Assembly (NCBI RefSeq): GCF_003667565.1
Contig: NZ_RCUX01000007.1
Location: forward strand, 124,001-188,000
Direction: 5' to 3'
Source of the DNA: Mycetocola tolaasinivorans
Lineage (GTDB): Bacteria > Actinomycetota > Actinomycetes > Actinomycetales > Microbacteriaceae
DNA length: 64,000 nt
This document shows positions 47,471 to 56,358 of this stretch, one piece after another; within the stretch, counting starts at the first letter, position 1; each line of letters starts with the position of its first letter. Below the pieces are notes generated by a model. The model was not told the origin of the DNA. It was given only the letters and a program-made list of their open reading frames with translations, and made no database searches. A program made the translations under genes and the position numbers.

Positions 47471-47509
47471 AAAGCACCCCCGCGATCCTTGGGATCGCGG
47501 GGGTGCTTT
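47471..47509. terminator. Bidirectional terminator after the rhodanese gene
   Basis: AAAGCACCCCCGCGATCC (47471-47488) pairs with GGATCGCGGGGGTGCTTT (47492-47509), loop TTG. Confidence 0.92.
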
Positions 47510-47523
47510 GTGTGGTGCGTGGG

Positions 47524-48453
47524 TTACGGCAGGGTGTGACCGGCTGCGGTGAAGATGCGGTACCACTCCTCGCGGGTCAGCGGGAGCTCGGAGCCGGCGG
47601 CGGCCTCGGCCACGCGGCCCGGGTTGGTGGTGCCGAGGACCACCTGGATGTTGGCGGGGTGGCGGGTGATCCACGCGGTCGCGATCGCGGTGGGGGTCAC
47701 GCCGTACTTCGCGGCCAGCTCGTCCAGCACGTCGTTCAGCGGGCCGAAGGCCTCGCGGTCACCCAGGAAGACGCCGTCGAAGAATACCTTCTGGAACGGC
47801 GACCAGGCCTGCAGGGTGATGTCGTTCAGGCGGGCGTAGTCCAGCAGGCCGTTGTCGCGGCTGATGGACTGGTCAAGGCCAGCCATGTTCGAGGCGATAC
47901 CCGAGGCGATCAGCGGGGCATGGGTGATGCTCAGCTGCACCTGGTTGACGATCAGCGGCTGGGCCACGTACTTCTTCAGCAGCTCGATCTGGCCGGGGGT
48001 GTGGTTGGAGACACCGAAGTTACGCACCAGACCCTGCTCGTGCAGCTCGGCGAACGCCGCGGCGACCTCCTCGGGCTCGACCAGGGTGTCCGGGCGGTGG
48101 AGCAGGAAGACGTCGAGGTAGTCGGTCTTGAGGGCGGCGAGGGCCTCGTGCGCGGTGGTCACGATGTGCTCGCGGGAGAAGTCGAAGTAGCCCGGACGGA
48201 TGCCGACCTTCGACTGGATGATGACGTTTTCGCGCTCCTCGGCGGTGAAGGTTACGGCGTTACCGAAACGCTCCTCGCACGCGTGGCGGGCGCCACCGTA
48301 GATGTCCGCGTGGTCGAACACGTTGACGCCGGCGTCAATCGCGGAACCCACCAGGGTGCGGATGTCCTGGTCGCTGAGCTCGGCGATACGCATGAGCCCA
48401 AGAATGATGTTGGAGGCCTGGAGGTTGCTCTGGGGAAGGGGGAGAATCTTCAT
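47524..48453 (-). CDS. Aldo/keto reductase
   Basis: A 309-residue AKR-fold oxidoreductase of the YdhF type. The catalytic tetrad positions are visible: DHADIYGG (Asp and Tyr), VIIQSKVGI (Lys) and FLLHRPD (His). C-terminal VVLGTTNPGRVAEAAA fits the NADPH site. It would reduce aldehydes or ketones with NADPH. The start MKILPLPQSN at 48453 is chosen over an upstream in-frame ATG; GGGGG lies directly before it. The cellular substrate is unknown. Confidence 0.9.
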   Translation of the reverse strand: MKILPLPQSNLQASNIILGLMRIAELSDQDIRTLVGSAIDAGVNVFDHADIYGGARHACEERFGNAVTFTAEERENVIIQSKVGIRPGYFDFSREHIVTTAHEALAALKTDYLDVFLLHRPDTLVEPEEVAAAFAELHEQGLVRNFGVSNHTPGQIELLKKYVAQPLIVNQVQLSITHAPLIASGIASNMAGLDQSISRDNGLLDYARLNDITLQAWSPFQKVFFDGVFLGDREAFGPLNDVLDELAAKYGVTPTAIATAWITRHPANIQVVLGTTNPGRVAEAAAGSELPLTREEWYRIFTAAGHTLP

Positions 48454-48802
48454 CCCCCTATTCAATCGCATCTCGCGCGTGGCGTGCACCCCGCACCCCC
48501 GCTTTTTGCGGGTAAATTACCGCGTGTTAACGCGGTGACGCCACGCGCAATACCGGGGGATCAGTATTACGCGTGGCGTCGGCTTAGGTTAGCCCACCGG
48601 GGTGAGCCGCGGTTCATCGATCGCGGTGTTGTCGATCCGGTCGCGATCCGAGGCGGGAGTGCGAGCGTTCAGATCCAGATCCGCCTCGAGCCCGGCGAGA
48701 CCCTGCCGAACGAAACCGAGGTGGAGCAGGCTGATCCGGAAGCGCAGCACGGCCAGGCCGACCGTGCAGGCCTTCCAGAATCGGCGCCGACGAGTCGGCG
48801 CC
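48454..48802. other. Structured intergenic region, no supported gene
   Basis: About 350 bases without a convincing gene. It contains GGTAAATTACC (48511-48521), ACCGCG/CGCGGT arms (48519-48524 and 48531-48536) that share bases with it, and a large hairpin of GACGCCACGCGCAATAC (48537-48553) with GTATTACGCGTGGCGTC (48564-48580). Short frames on both strands between 48600 and 48780 lack start sites or family features. Confidence 0.55.
48783..48802 (-). terminator. Terminator of the nitroreductase gene
   Basis: GGCGCCGAC (48783-48791) and GTCGGCGCC (48794-48802) form a nine-bp stem next to the stop codon at 48803. Confidence 0.6.
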
Positions 48803-49393
48803 TTAGTCGTTGACAACAACGATCTCATCGAGGGCCTTGCGCTCGCGGGGAGCGGTCTCGCGCGAGCGCAGGAAGTCGTCCTCGAGGGTCTCCGGAGCGG
48901 CAAGCTCACCGAGGGCGGAAACGGTGAAGGGGACAAAGCCCTCCTCGAGACCGAACGAAGCGGTCAGGGCGGCGGGGTCGAAGCCGGCCATCTGGTGCAC
49001 GTACAGGCCGTCCTTGTGGGCCTGAACGCTCAGGTGAGCGAGCGACTGGCCGAGGTCGTAGATGGCCCAGGGCTGGTCTCCACCCTCCTCGTTCTTGGTG
49101 GCGGCAACGGCAACCAGCAGGACGCTGGCGTGCTGAGCCCAGGCCTGGTTGAAGCCGACCAGCGCGTCCACGATCTTCTGGAAGGACTCGGTGCCGCGGC
49201 GGGCCACGATGAAGCGCCAGGGCTGGCTGTTGTTGGCGCTCGGCGACCAGCGGGCGGCTTCGAGGGCCGAGGACAGCTTGGTCTCGTTGATGACGGCGTC
49301 CGCAACGTACGCACGCGGGCTCCAACGACCGGCGAGCACGTCGCTGATCGGGGCGGAGGTCTGGGCGTGACGGGTGGTGTCGATGGTGGTCAT
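48803..49393 (-). CDS. Nitroreductase family protein
   Basis: A 196-residue FMN enzyme: RWSPRAYVADAVINE (about 24-38), AARWSPSANNSQPWRFIVARRG (about 46-67, FMN phosphate site) and a C-terminal ALGELAAPE block typical of the family. It would use NAD(P)H to reduce nitro, quinone or enone compounds. The ATG at 49393 is preceded by AAAGGAC; an in-frame upstream ATG has no such site and no homologous sequence. Confidence 0.92.
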   Translation of the reverse strand: MTTIDTTRHAQTSAPISDVLAGRWSPRAYVADAVINETKLSSALEAARWSPSANNSQPWRFIVARRGTESFQKIVDALVGFNQAWAQHASVLLVAVAATKNEEGGDQPWAIYDLGQSLAHLSVQAHKDGLYVHQMAGFDPAALTASFGLEEGFVPFTVSALGELAAPETLEDDFLRSRETAPRERKALDEIVVVND

Positions 49394-49564
49394 GGTGAGG
49401 TCCTTTCGGGCGCTTGATGTGCCGCGGCGGGGAATGTAATCCGCGAATCTGAGGTTGTTATGTAAGTCGTGCAACGCGATTCCCGCGGGGCACGAGAGCT
49501 GTAACGTGTGGTCTGGGCGTTCGTATTCCCCGGATGACGAAAAAAGTTGCATAAGATTTACGAT

Positions 49565-49589
49565 GAATCTCTAGTCCCCCTAGATATTC
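49565..49589. promoter_or_regulatory. Dyad upstream of the HicB-like regulator
   Basis: GAATCTCTAG (49565-49574), TCCCC, CTAGATATTC (49580-49589), one mismatch. It lies 41 bases before the start of the gene and is a natural autoregulatory site for its HTH. Confidence 0.55.
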
Positions 49590-49629
49590 GAGATTTTGAC
49601 CTAAAACCCCGAGAACGGAAGGATCGATC

Positions 49630-50085
49630 ATGACGGTGGAACCCGAAACCCGTCCGCTGCGCGCGACCGCACGGCGTGCAGGACGCTGGTGGAAAATCGA
49701 GATCCCCGAGCTCGACACATCCGGTCAGTCGCCCACGGTACGCGACATTCCTGAGATTGCGGCGGAAATTGCGAGTGAGTGTCTGGCGGTATCCCCGGCC
49801 AGCGTCGTGGTCGACACCGAGATTGAGCTCCCGGGCGAAGCCGAGGCGCTCTGGGCCGCCGCCGCCGAACAGGAGGAGGCCGGCCGCGCCGCCCTCACCG
49901 AGGCCGCCCGCCTGCGCCGCGAAACCATTCGCGCGCTCTCCGAGCAGGGTCTGCGCCAGGCCGATATTGCCCGCCTTTTGAACCTCACCCCGCAGCGCAT
50001 CAACCAGCTCATGACGACCGAGGGCAACGGCTGCCCCTCCGAGGCGGGTGCCGTGCCCACCGGCAAGGAGTGCGGCGAGGCCTAA
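49630..50085 (+). CDS. Orphan HicB-like antitoxin/regulator with C-terminal HTH
   Basis: A 151-residue protein. The first 65 residues (ATARRAGRWWKIEIPELDTSGQSPT ... VVVDTEIELPG) resemble the HicB-type partial RNase H fold. A helical linker follows, then an HTH: RETIRALSEQGLRQADIARLLNLTPQRINQLM (about 97-128). No HicA toxin gene lies beside it: the next gene is acs on the other strand. It may be a stand-alone transcription factor or a relic antitoxin. GGAAGGATCG precedes the ATG. Confidence 0.75.
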   Translation: MTVEPETRPLRATARRAGRWWKIEIPELDTSGQSPTVRDIPEIAAEIASECLAVSPASVVVDTEIELPGEAEALWAAAAEQEEAGRAALTEAARLRRETIRALSEQGLRQADIARLLNLTPQRINQLMTTEGNGCPSEAGAVPTGKECGEA

Positions 50086-50172
50086 ACCCGTCCAGTCGCG
50101 GACAAGTAGCGGAAATCTCCGGAGAGATCGGTGAGGACGCACGCGGTCGGTGTTAGATTGAGGCCAACCGTT

Positions 50173-50201
50173 CAGCCCGCCCAGTCATCTGGTGTGGGCT
50201 G
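50173..50201 (+). terminator. Terminator of the HicB-like gene
   Basis: CAGCCC (50173-50178) with GGGCTG (50196-50201), and CCAG/CTGG inside, followed by ATTTCTTTC. Confidence 0.65.
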
Positions 50202-50235
50202 GATTTCTTTCACCCGATAACAATTGCGGCGAGGC

Positions 50236-52281
50236 CTAGCGCTCCGCGTAGATGGCGGCGATGCGCGCGGGGACGGTGTCGTCCTGCAGGCTCGTGACGT
50301 CGCCCAGCGGGCGGGCATCGGCGATGTCCACGAGCAGGCGGCGCATGATCTTGCCCGAGCGGGTCTTGGGGAGGTCGGGCACCAAGACGACCTCGCGGGG
50401 CTTTGCGACCGCACCGATCTGCTCGCGAATGTGGTCCTGGAGTTCGCGCGTCACCGCGGCGGACTTCGCGGCCCAGGCCGCCGGATCCGTGTCGTCCGGG
50501 CGGTCATGGGAGGGGATCACGAACGCGGCGATGGCCTGCCCGGTCACCGGATCCGAGATGCCCACCACGCCAGCCTCGGCCACGTGCGGGTGCGATACCA
50601 GCGCGCTTTCGATTTCGATCGTGGAGAGGCGGTGGCCCGAGACGTTGATGACGTCGTCCACGCGGCCGAGCACCCAGATGTCGCCGTCCTCATCCCACTT
50701 CGCGCCGTCGCCGGAGAAGAAGTAGCCCTGGCGGGCGAAGCGCTCCCAGTAGGAGTCGCGGTAGCGTTCGGGGTTGCCCCAGACGGTGCGGGCAAGCGCC
50801 GGGCCGGGGCGATCCACCACGAGGTAGCCACCCGAACCGTAGGGCACGCGTTCGCCGGCCTCGTCGACGATGATCGCGCTGACGCCGGGCAGGGCGCGCG
50901 TGGCGGACCCGGGCTTGAGGGTGCTTGAGCCGGGTAGTGGGGCGAGGATCGCGGCACCGGTTTCCGACTGCCACCAGGTGTCGACGATGGGGAGCTCATT
51001 GCGGCCGAAGTTGTGCCGGAACCACACCCACGCCTCGGGGTTGATGGCCTCACCCACGGTGCCGAGCAGGCGCAGGCTGGAGAGGTCGTAGCCCTCCGGC
51101 AGGCCCTCGGGGAACCAGCTCGCGAGGGTGCGAATGAGGGTGGGCGCGGTGTAGTAGGTGGTCACGCCGTAGCGCTCGATGATCTCGAGGTGCCGGGCGG
51201 GATGCGGGGTGTTCGGGGTGCCCTCGTAGATCACCTGGGTGAGGCCGTTGGAGAGCGGGCCATAGATCTCGTAGGTGTGGGCGGTGACCCAGGCGAGGTC
51301 CGCGGTGCACCAATGGACGTCGGAGTCCTTCGCATCAAAGGCCGCCCAGTGGCTCCAGGACGCCTGGGTCAGGTAGCCGCCCGAGGTGTGTACGAGCCCC
51401 TTGGGCTTGCCGGTGGTGCCCGAGGTGTAGATGATGAACAGCGGGTTTTCGGCGTCAAAGAACTCGGGCTCGTGGGTGTCTTCGGCGACGTCCACGGTGT
51501 CGTGCCACCAGACGTCGCGGCCCTCGGTCCAGGCGATATCCGAACCGGTACGGCGGACAACCAGGACATGCTCGATACTCTCGACACCCTCCACGGCGGC
51601 ATCGGCGTTGGCCTTCACCGGCACGGCGGTGCCACGGCGGTACTGCCCATCGGTGGTGATCAGGAGCTTGGCGCGGGTGTCCTCCACTCGGAAGCGCAGG
51701 GCCTCGGCGCTGAAACCGCCGAATACCAGCGAGTGGATCGCGCCGAGGCGTGCCACCGCGAGGGTTGCGATGATGGTTTCCGGGATGACCGGCAGGTAGA
51801 TGACCACGCGGTCGCCGCGGCCGATGCCCAGCTCGGCCAGGGCGTTAGCTGCCCGCGACACCTCGCGCTGCAGCTCGGCGTAGCTGATTGCCCGACGATC
51901 CCCGGGCTCGCCCTCGAAGTACAGCGCGATCTTGTCCCCGCGCCCGGCGGCCACGTGTCGATCCACACAGTTCACCGCGACGTTCAGGGTACCCCCGGCA
52001 AACCAGGTGGTCTCGGGGATCGAGAGTGTGCCATCCGGCTGCTCGGTGGCGGGCTTCCAGGTGTGTACCGAATCCCAGGGGTGCTCCCAGTCCAGCCGGG
52101 CGGCCTGCTCGGCCCAGAAGGCGTCCGGATCCGCGGCCGCACGCGCGTACTCGCTCGGCGGGACGTTTGCCCGCTCGGCCAGGTGTGCGGGAGCCGGGAA
52201 CGCGCGGGTTTCCGCGAGGAGCGCGGCCAGTGCGGGTTCGGGGCTGGTGATCGAGGCGGGGGCGGATGCGGGGGAGGGCAT
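50236..52281 (-). CDS. acs: Acetyl-CoA synthetase (AMP-forming)
   Basis: A 681-residue adenylate-forming enzyme. The P-loop-like IIYTSGTTGKPKGLVHTSGG, WCTADLAWVTAHTYEIYGPL, the adenylate site VDTWWQSETGAAI and the hinge/CoA region YFFSGDGAKWDEDGDIWVLGRVDD follow in family order. The C-terminal LPKTRSGKIMRRLL carries the lysine that is acetylated to inhibit Acs. It makes acetyl-CoA from acetate, ATP and CoA. The mRNA is probably leaderless (TAGCCT at 52288-52293). It is divergent from mdh. Confidence 0.96.
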   Translation of the reverse strand: MPSPASAPASITSPEPALAALLAETRAFPAPAHLAERANVPPSEYARAAADPDAFWAEQAARLDWEHPWDSVHTWKPATEQPDGTLSIPETTWFAGGTLNVAVNCVDRHVAAGRGDKIALYFEGEPGDRRAISYAELQREVSRAANALAELGIGRGDRVVIYLPVIPETIIATLAVARLGAIHSLVFGGFSAEALRFRVEDTRAKLLITTDGQYRRGTAVPVKANADAAVEGVESIEHVLVVRRTGSDIAWTEGRDVWWHDTVDVAEDTHEPEFFDAENPLFIIYTSGTTGKPKGLVHTSGGYLTQASWSHWAAFDAKDSDVHWCTADLAWVTAHTYEIYGPLSNGLTQVIYEGTPNTPHPARHLEIIERYGVTTYYTAPTLIRTLASWFPEGLPEGYDLSSLRLLGTVGEAINPEAWVWFRHNFGRNELPIVDTWWQSETGAAILAPLPGSSTLKPGSATRALPGVSAIIVDEAGERVPYGSGGYLVVDRPGPALARTVWGNPERYRDSYWERFARQGYFFSGDGAKWDEDGDIWVLGRVDDVINVSGHRLSTIEIESALVSHPHVAEAGVVGISDPVTGQAIAAFVIPSHDRPDDTDPAAWAAKSAAVTRELQDHIREQIGAVAKPREVVLVPDLPKTRSGKIMRRLLVDIADARPLGDVTSLQDDTVPARIAAIYAER

Positions 52282-52417
52282 ACCCCCAGGCTAGGCAGCG
52301 CGGGCGATTGCCGCCGGGCGGGGCGTAACCGGCCGTAACAGGGGCGTTCCGTCACGAGACCAACATTTTTGGGATGAGGGGGGACAGAACCAAAGACCCC
52401 GACCTAGACTCAGCGGT

Positions 52418-53410
52418 ATGAGTACATCACCGGTCACCATTGCCGTCAGCGGCGCGGGCGGAAACATCGGCTACGCGCTCCTCTTCCGACTCGCCGCGGG
52501 GGATCTCCTCGGCCCCGACACCCGGGTGCGGCTGCGCCTGCTGGAGGTGCCCGCTGGCGTCCCGGCGGCCGAGGGCACCCGGCTCGAACTGATCGACGGC
52601 GCCTATCCGCTGCTGGTCGAATCCACCGTGCACACCGACCCGGCAGAGGCCTTTGCCGACGCCAACATCGTGTTCCTCGTGGGCGCAAAGCCGCGCACCG
52701 CGGGCATGGAACGCGCCGACCTACTCGAGGCCAACGCGGGTATCTTCGGGCCCCAGGGCCGCGCGATCAACGATCACGCGGCACCGGACGTGCGCGTCAT
52801 CGTGGTGGGCAACCCGGCAAACACCAACGCCCTGATCGCGCAGCGCAACGCCCCGGACCTCCCGCCCGAGCGCTTCACCGCACTCACCCGGCTGGATCAT
52901 AACCGCGCCATCGGCATCCTCGCGCATCAGGCCGGGGTGCCGGTAGACACCATTTCGGGCATCACCGTGTGGGGCAATCACTCGCCCACGCAGTATCCCG
53001 ACCTCAGCCACGCCAGCATCCGCTCGGTGCCGGCGCTCGCCGTGGTGGACGCCGACTGGGCCAGCACCGCCTACATCGAGCGGGTGGCAAAGCGCGGGGC
53101 GGAGATCATCGCCGCCCGCGGGCTGTCCTCCGCGGCCTCGGCGGCGAGTGCCGCGATCGATCACATGCGCGACTGGGTGCTCGGCACCCCGGGTGACTCC
53201 TGGACCTCGGTGGCACTGGTATCCACCGGGGCCTATGACGTCCCCGCGGGCATCGTCTCCTCCTTCCCCGCACGCTCGGTGGAGGGCCGCTGGCACGTGG
53301 TCGCCGGGCTCTCGATCGACGGGTTCTCGCGCACCCGCATCGACGCCTCGGTGGCCGAACTGATCGCCGAACGAGACGCCGTGGCGGCCCTCGGGTTGCT
53401 GCCCGGCTAG
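52418..53410 (+). CDS. mdh: Malate dehydrogenase
   Basis: A 330-residue enzyme of the cytosolic-type MDH group. It has the NAD loop VSGAGGNIGYALLFRLA (10-26), substrate Arg93 and Arg99 in KPRTAGMERADLLEAN, VVGNPANTNA near 130, LTRLDHNRA with Asp160, and catalytic His188 in VWGNHSPTQYPD. It oxidises malate to oxaloacetate in the TCA cycle. TAGACT (52405-52410) lies seven bases before the ATG, so it is leaderless. With the divergent acs it forms an acetate/TCA pair sharing a 136-base control region. Confidence 0.95.
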   Translation: MSTSPVTIAVSGAGGNIGYALLFRLAAGDLLGPDTRVRLRLLEVPAGVPAAEGTRLELIDGAYPLLVESTVHTDPAEAFADANIVFLVGAKPRTAGMERADLLEANAGIFGPQGRAINDHAAPDVRVIVVGNPANTNALIAQRNAPDLPPERFTALTRLDHNRAIGILAHQAGVPVDTISGITVWGNHSPTQYPDLSHASIRSVPALAVVDADWASTAYIERVAKRGAEIIAARGLSSAASAASAAIDHMRDWVLGTPGDSWTSVALVSTGAYDVPAGIVSSFPARSVEGRWHVVAGLSIDGFSRTRIDASVAELIAERDAVAALGLLPG

Positions 53411-53425
53411 CCGGCACCGCAGGAA

Positions 53426-53471
53426 ATAACGGCGATGGCCGGGAGCTGTAGCTCCCGGCCATCGCCGTTAT
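53426..53471. terminator. Strong bidirectional terminator
   Basis: A perfect 22-bp inverted repeat, 53426-53447 with 53450-53471 (core GGCGATGGCCGGGAGCT), between mdh and the convergent surface protein gene. Confidence 0.9.
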
Positions 53472-53485
53472 GGGGTGAGCGCCGG

Positions 53486-55261
53486 TTAGGCGGCTTCCTG
53501 GCTGCGACGACGACGGACGAATCCGATCGCGGCGGCGCCCAGCAGGGCGAGCACGCCACCCGCGGCGGCGAGGCGCAGCGGGTCATTCGCACCGGTTTCG
53601 GACAGGGTGGGGCCCGAAGCGATGGGGGTTGCGGTGGTGGGTGCGGCCGTGGGCGCGGTGCCCTCGGTGGGGTTCGTGCCCTCGGTCGGAACGGTGGTCG
53701 GGGTCGAGCCATCGGTGGGAACCGCGGTGGGGGTCGCCACCTCGGCCACGGCAACCGCGATTACCGCGACGTTCTGGCTGGTCTGCCCGCGGAACACGAT
53801 GTGGTGATCGCCCGCGGCCAGCCCGGAAAGGTCGGCGCCGGTCACGATGGCGCGCCCGTCCGTCACCGGGAAGGTGCCGAGCAGGGTCGGGGTCGAGTAG
53901 GCGTAGGCGTCAACGAAGTCATCCTCGCCGACCCAGGGAACGCTCACGCTCAGCGGTGCGGTCGGGTCAAGGTTGGACAGGGTAACGCCTGCCGGAACCA
54001 CGGCGGAAGCGGTGGTACCGGCGATGTCCAGACCCAGCTCCTCGACGAGCTTCAGCAGATCCTCGGTGCTTCCCGCGGGGGCCGGCGCAGCCGGGCTCGG
54101 GGCCACGGTCGGGACGGTGGTCGGCGTGGCCGAGGGCTGCGGAGTGGGAGCGACGGTCGGCTCAGTGCTCGGCTCAGGGGTCGGAGTGGTGGTCGGGTTC
54201 TCCGAGGGGGTTGCACTCGGCGTGGGGGTCGGGGCGACGGTCGGCTCAGTGCTCGGGGTGGGCGTGGGGGTCGGCTCGACGGTCGGCTCAGTGCTCGGGG
54301 TGGGCGTGGGGGTCGGCTCGGCCGTGGGCTCCACCGTCGGGTTGGTTGCGGTTTCCTCGACGCTGACGCCGGGCAGCAGATCCGCCGCGGTGATCGGCGT
54401 CACCGACCCGCTCTGACGCTGCAGCTGGGCGTCCTTGACGGTCACGGCACTGGTGTCGTTGACCAGGATTCCCGCCTTTTCGTCCTGGCCAAAGGTGCCG
54501 ACGAGGACCGAGCCCAGGGCGACCGGGCCACCGTTTGGTCCGCTGACCTTGGCGGTGTTGTTTTCGTCGCCGAACTGGATGTCGTACTGGTTGCCGACGA
54601 AAGAGTTGTCGCCCGAGAACCGCACGCTGTTGATGTCATCGGTTGCACCCTGGGAGCTCAGCGTGTAGAACGCAAGCCCCGCCCAGTCGTTGCGATCCGC
54701 GCGGACATTGGTGAGCGAGATATTGCCCGAAACCGTGCCCGCTGTGGGGAGGTAACGGTTGGTGATGGCAATTCCGTTCTTCGCAAACTCGGTAACGGTG
54801 ATGTTCTGAAGGGTGAGGCCATTTACGCCGTTGGCGTCGATGCCCGTGGCGCTGATGGCGTTGTTCGGCAGGTTCTTGGTGCCGAGAAGGATGAGGTCCT
54901 TCAGGGTGACATCGTGGGTGTTGGTGATGTCGATGGTCTTGGCCTTTGACCGTGAACTGATCACGGTGGGGTGCTCGCCGGTGGTCCCACGCAGGGTGAT
55001 CGGCTTGGTAATCCTGAGGTCCTCGGTGAAGGGGCCCGCGGCGATATTGATGGTGGCACCCGCGGGCGCCCGGTTGATCGCGTCCTGGATCGACTCGTCC
55101 TGGGCCACACTCAGCTCAGCGGCCGGGGTGGGGGTGGGCGACTGGTCAGTGTCGGGGAGTGCCTGGGCGGTCAGCGGAAGCGCAAGCAGGAGCGCTGCGG
55201 TCCCGAGTGCGGCTGCGGGTGCGAGGGCACGCCGAAAAAGCCGCGGAGCGGAGGATGTCAT
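53486..55261 (-). CDS. Sortase-anchored surface protein with beta-helix domain and Pro/Thr stalk
   Basis: A 591-residue exported protein. A signal peptide ends near residue 34 (TAQA). Residues about 50-310 form a right-handed beta-helix of the pectate-lyase-like type (SIQDAINRAPAGATINIAAG, PITLRGTTGEHPTVISS, HDVTLKDLILLG). A stalk of Pro/Thr/Glu repeats follows (about 310-405), then a beta domain. The C-terminus has a sortase signal: LSETG, a hydrophobic helix (LAAAGGVLALLGAAAIGFV) and RRRR. It is therefore linked to the cell wall. The binding target is unknown; no catalytic residues are recognised. Confidence 0.88.
   Translation of the reverse strand: MTSSAPRLFRRALAPAAALGTAALLLALPLTAQALPDTDQSPTPTPAAELSVAQDESIQDAINRAPAGATINIAAGPFTEDLRITKPITLRGTTGEHPTVISSRSKAKTIDITNTHDVTLKDLILLGTKNLPNNAISATGIDANGVNGLTLQNITVTEFAKNGIAITNRYLPTAGTVSGNISLTNVRADRNDWAGLAFYTLSSQGATDDINSVRFSGDNSFVGNQYDIQFGDENNTAKVSGPNGGPVALGSVLVGTFGQDEKAGILVNDTSAVTVKDAQLQRQSGSVTPITAADLLPGVSVEETATNPTVEPTAEPTPTPTPSTEPTVEPTPTPTPSTEPTVAPTPTPSATPSENPTTTPTPEPSTEPTVAPTPQPSATPTTVPTVAPSPAAPAPAGSTEDLLKLVEELGLDIAGTTASAVVPAGVTLSNLDPTAPLSVSVPWVGEDDFVDAYAYSTPTLLGTFPVTDGRAIVTGADLSGLAAGDHHIVFRGQTSQNVAVIAVAVAEVATPTAVPTDGSTPTTVPTEGTNPTEGTAPTAAPTTATPIASGPTLSETGANDPLRLAAAGGVLALLGAAAIGFVRRRRSQEAA
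54236..54319 (-). repeat. 42-bp perfect tandem repeat in the Pro/Thr stalk
   Basis: Two identical 42-base units, 54236-54277 and 54278-54319, encode a 14-residue Pro/Thr/Glu unit (EPTPTPTPSTEPTV). Degenerate copies continue on both sides from about 54080 to 54345. Stalk length could vary by slippage. Confidence 0.9.
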
Positions 55262-55344
55262 GGTGATCCGTTCTGTGGGTTGGGGGGAGAGCACCGGGTA
55301 TTCCCTTCCCGGTACTCGCACCCCTTAAGGATCACGATGTATAT

Positions 55345-55368
55345 CTACGATGTCAATACATGACGTAG
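55345..55368 (-). promoter_or_regulatory. Dyad over the -35 box of the surface protein gene
   Basis: CTACG-ATGT (55345-55353), CAAT, ACAT-GA-CGTAG (55358-55368) is a near-perfect dyad. A minus-strand TTGACA (55356-55351) lies in its centre, so a bound regulator would block the promoter. The patch is A/T-rich compared with its surroundings. Confidence 0.55.
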
Positions 55369-55401
55369 CATTTCACCCACCGTTTGTTGCGCGCGCGGAC
55401 G

Positions 55402-56358
55402 CTAGTTTTCGGCCTTGCCGATGCGCCAGTACCCCATGAACGCGACGCGTCGACGATCCACCCCGTGGCCCTGAACCAGGGTGCGGCGCAGCTGCTTGAT
55501 CACACCGGACTCCCCGGCCAGCCAGGCGTAGAACTCCCCGGAGTCCTCATCGGTGGGGGTTTCCCAGAGTATTTCGGTGTCGAGGTTGACCTCGTTGAGC
55601 TTCTGGCCACGCGGTGCACGGGCGGCCTCGAGGAGCTCACCGTGACCCGCAAGCCACTCGTCCACGGCCGCGGTGAGCGCCGCCCCGTGCTCGGCATCCT
55701 CGCGGGGAAGGATACGTACGTTCACTCCGGCGGGGTGTGTGAGCGAAATAATGTCCCCCGAACTGGGGACCTCAATCAGGGCGTCACCGATCGCATCCGC
55801 GGGCAGCGCGGAAAGAATTCCGGCGATCGCAGGCAGTGCGGTTTCGTCTCCAGCGAGCAGGAGGCGCGTGGCGTCACCCGGGTGCCAGTCGATCCCGATG
55901 GCCGAGTGGATGCTGCGGGCATCCGGCCCCACCAGGTACACCTCGTCACCGGCCGAGGCCTCGAGCAGCCAGCGGCCGGCCGGTCCGAGCTCCGCGCCCG
56001 CGGGCACCGAGTGCACCACGAAGTCGACGTCGACCTCGCCGAGCGTGGGGCGCACATCGCGCACCGTGTAGGTGCGGAACGGGGCCTGGTCCTCGGCGGG
56101 GAGGTCGCGCCAGAAGTCCCACCAGGCGTTGCCCTCGGTATCGGGCAGTTCGAAGAGCGGGCGGCCCGGGAAGGGGAAGATGACCTTGATGCGCTGGTCC
56201 AGGAGGTCGGTACCGAAGAATTTCAGCTCTTCGTCCCGGAAGGTGACCCGGGTGAAGTGCGGGGAGAGTGGCGTGACCGCGCTCACCCGTGCGCGCCAGG
56301 GGCGGTACCCGGGGCGATCGGTACGAACCAGGGGCTGCGCGTCTTCTAAGCTGAGCAT
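55402..56358 (-). CDS. Siderophore-interacting protein (FAD-dependent ferric reductase)
   Basis: A 318-residue flavoprotein of the SIP/ViuB family. The FAD domain has RPWRARVSAVTPLSPHFTRVTF and FRTYTVRDVRP (RxYT[VL]R, flavin site); VDFVVHSVPAGAELGPAGRWL is conserved. The C-terminal NAD(P)H domain has LLAGDETALPAIAGIL. It reduces ferric siderophores in the cytosol to free iron. It is leaderless (TAGAGT at 56365-56370). A DtxR/IdeR-like sequence covers the start codon. No siderophore transporter is next to it. Confidence 0.92.
   Translation of the reverse strand: MLSLEDAQPLVRTDRPGYRPWRARVSAVTPLSPHFTRVTFRDEELKFFGTDLLDQRIKVIFPFPGRPLFELPDTEGNAWWDFWRDLPAEDQAPFRTYTVRDVRPTLGEVDVDFVVHSVPAGAELGPAGRWLLEASAGDEVYLVGPDARSIHSAIGIDWHPGDATRLLLAGDETALPAIAGILSALPADAIGDALIEVPSSGDIISLTHPAGVNVRILPREDAEHGAALTAAVDEWLAGHGELLEAARAPRGQKLNEVNLDTEILWETPTDEDSGEFYAWLAGESGVIKQLRRTLVQGHGVDRRRVAFMGYWRIGKAEN

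Noticed and set aside
48589..48802. A small gene between the aldo/keto reductase and nitroreductase genes
   Set aside because: Frames on either strand lack ribosome sites, overlap the nitroreductase end or have Arg/Ser-rich shadow composition.
53435..54949. A 504-codon Gly/Arg-rich frame opposite the surface protein gene
   Set aside because: It is produced by the Pro/Thr repeats read on the other strand; the minus-strand frame has a signal peptide and sorting signal.
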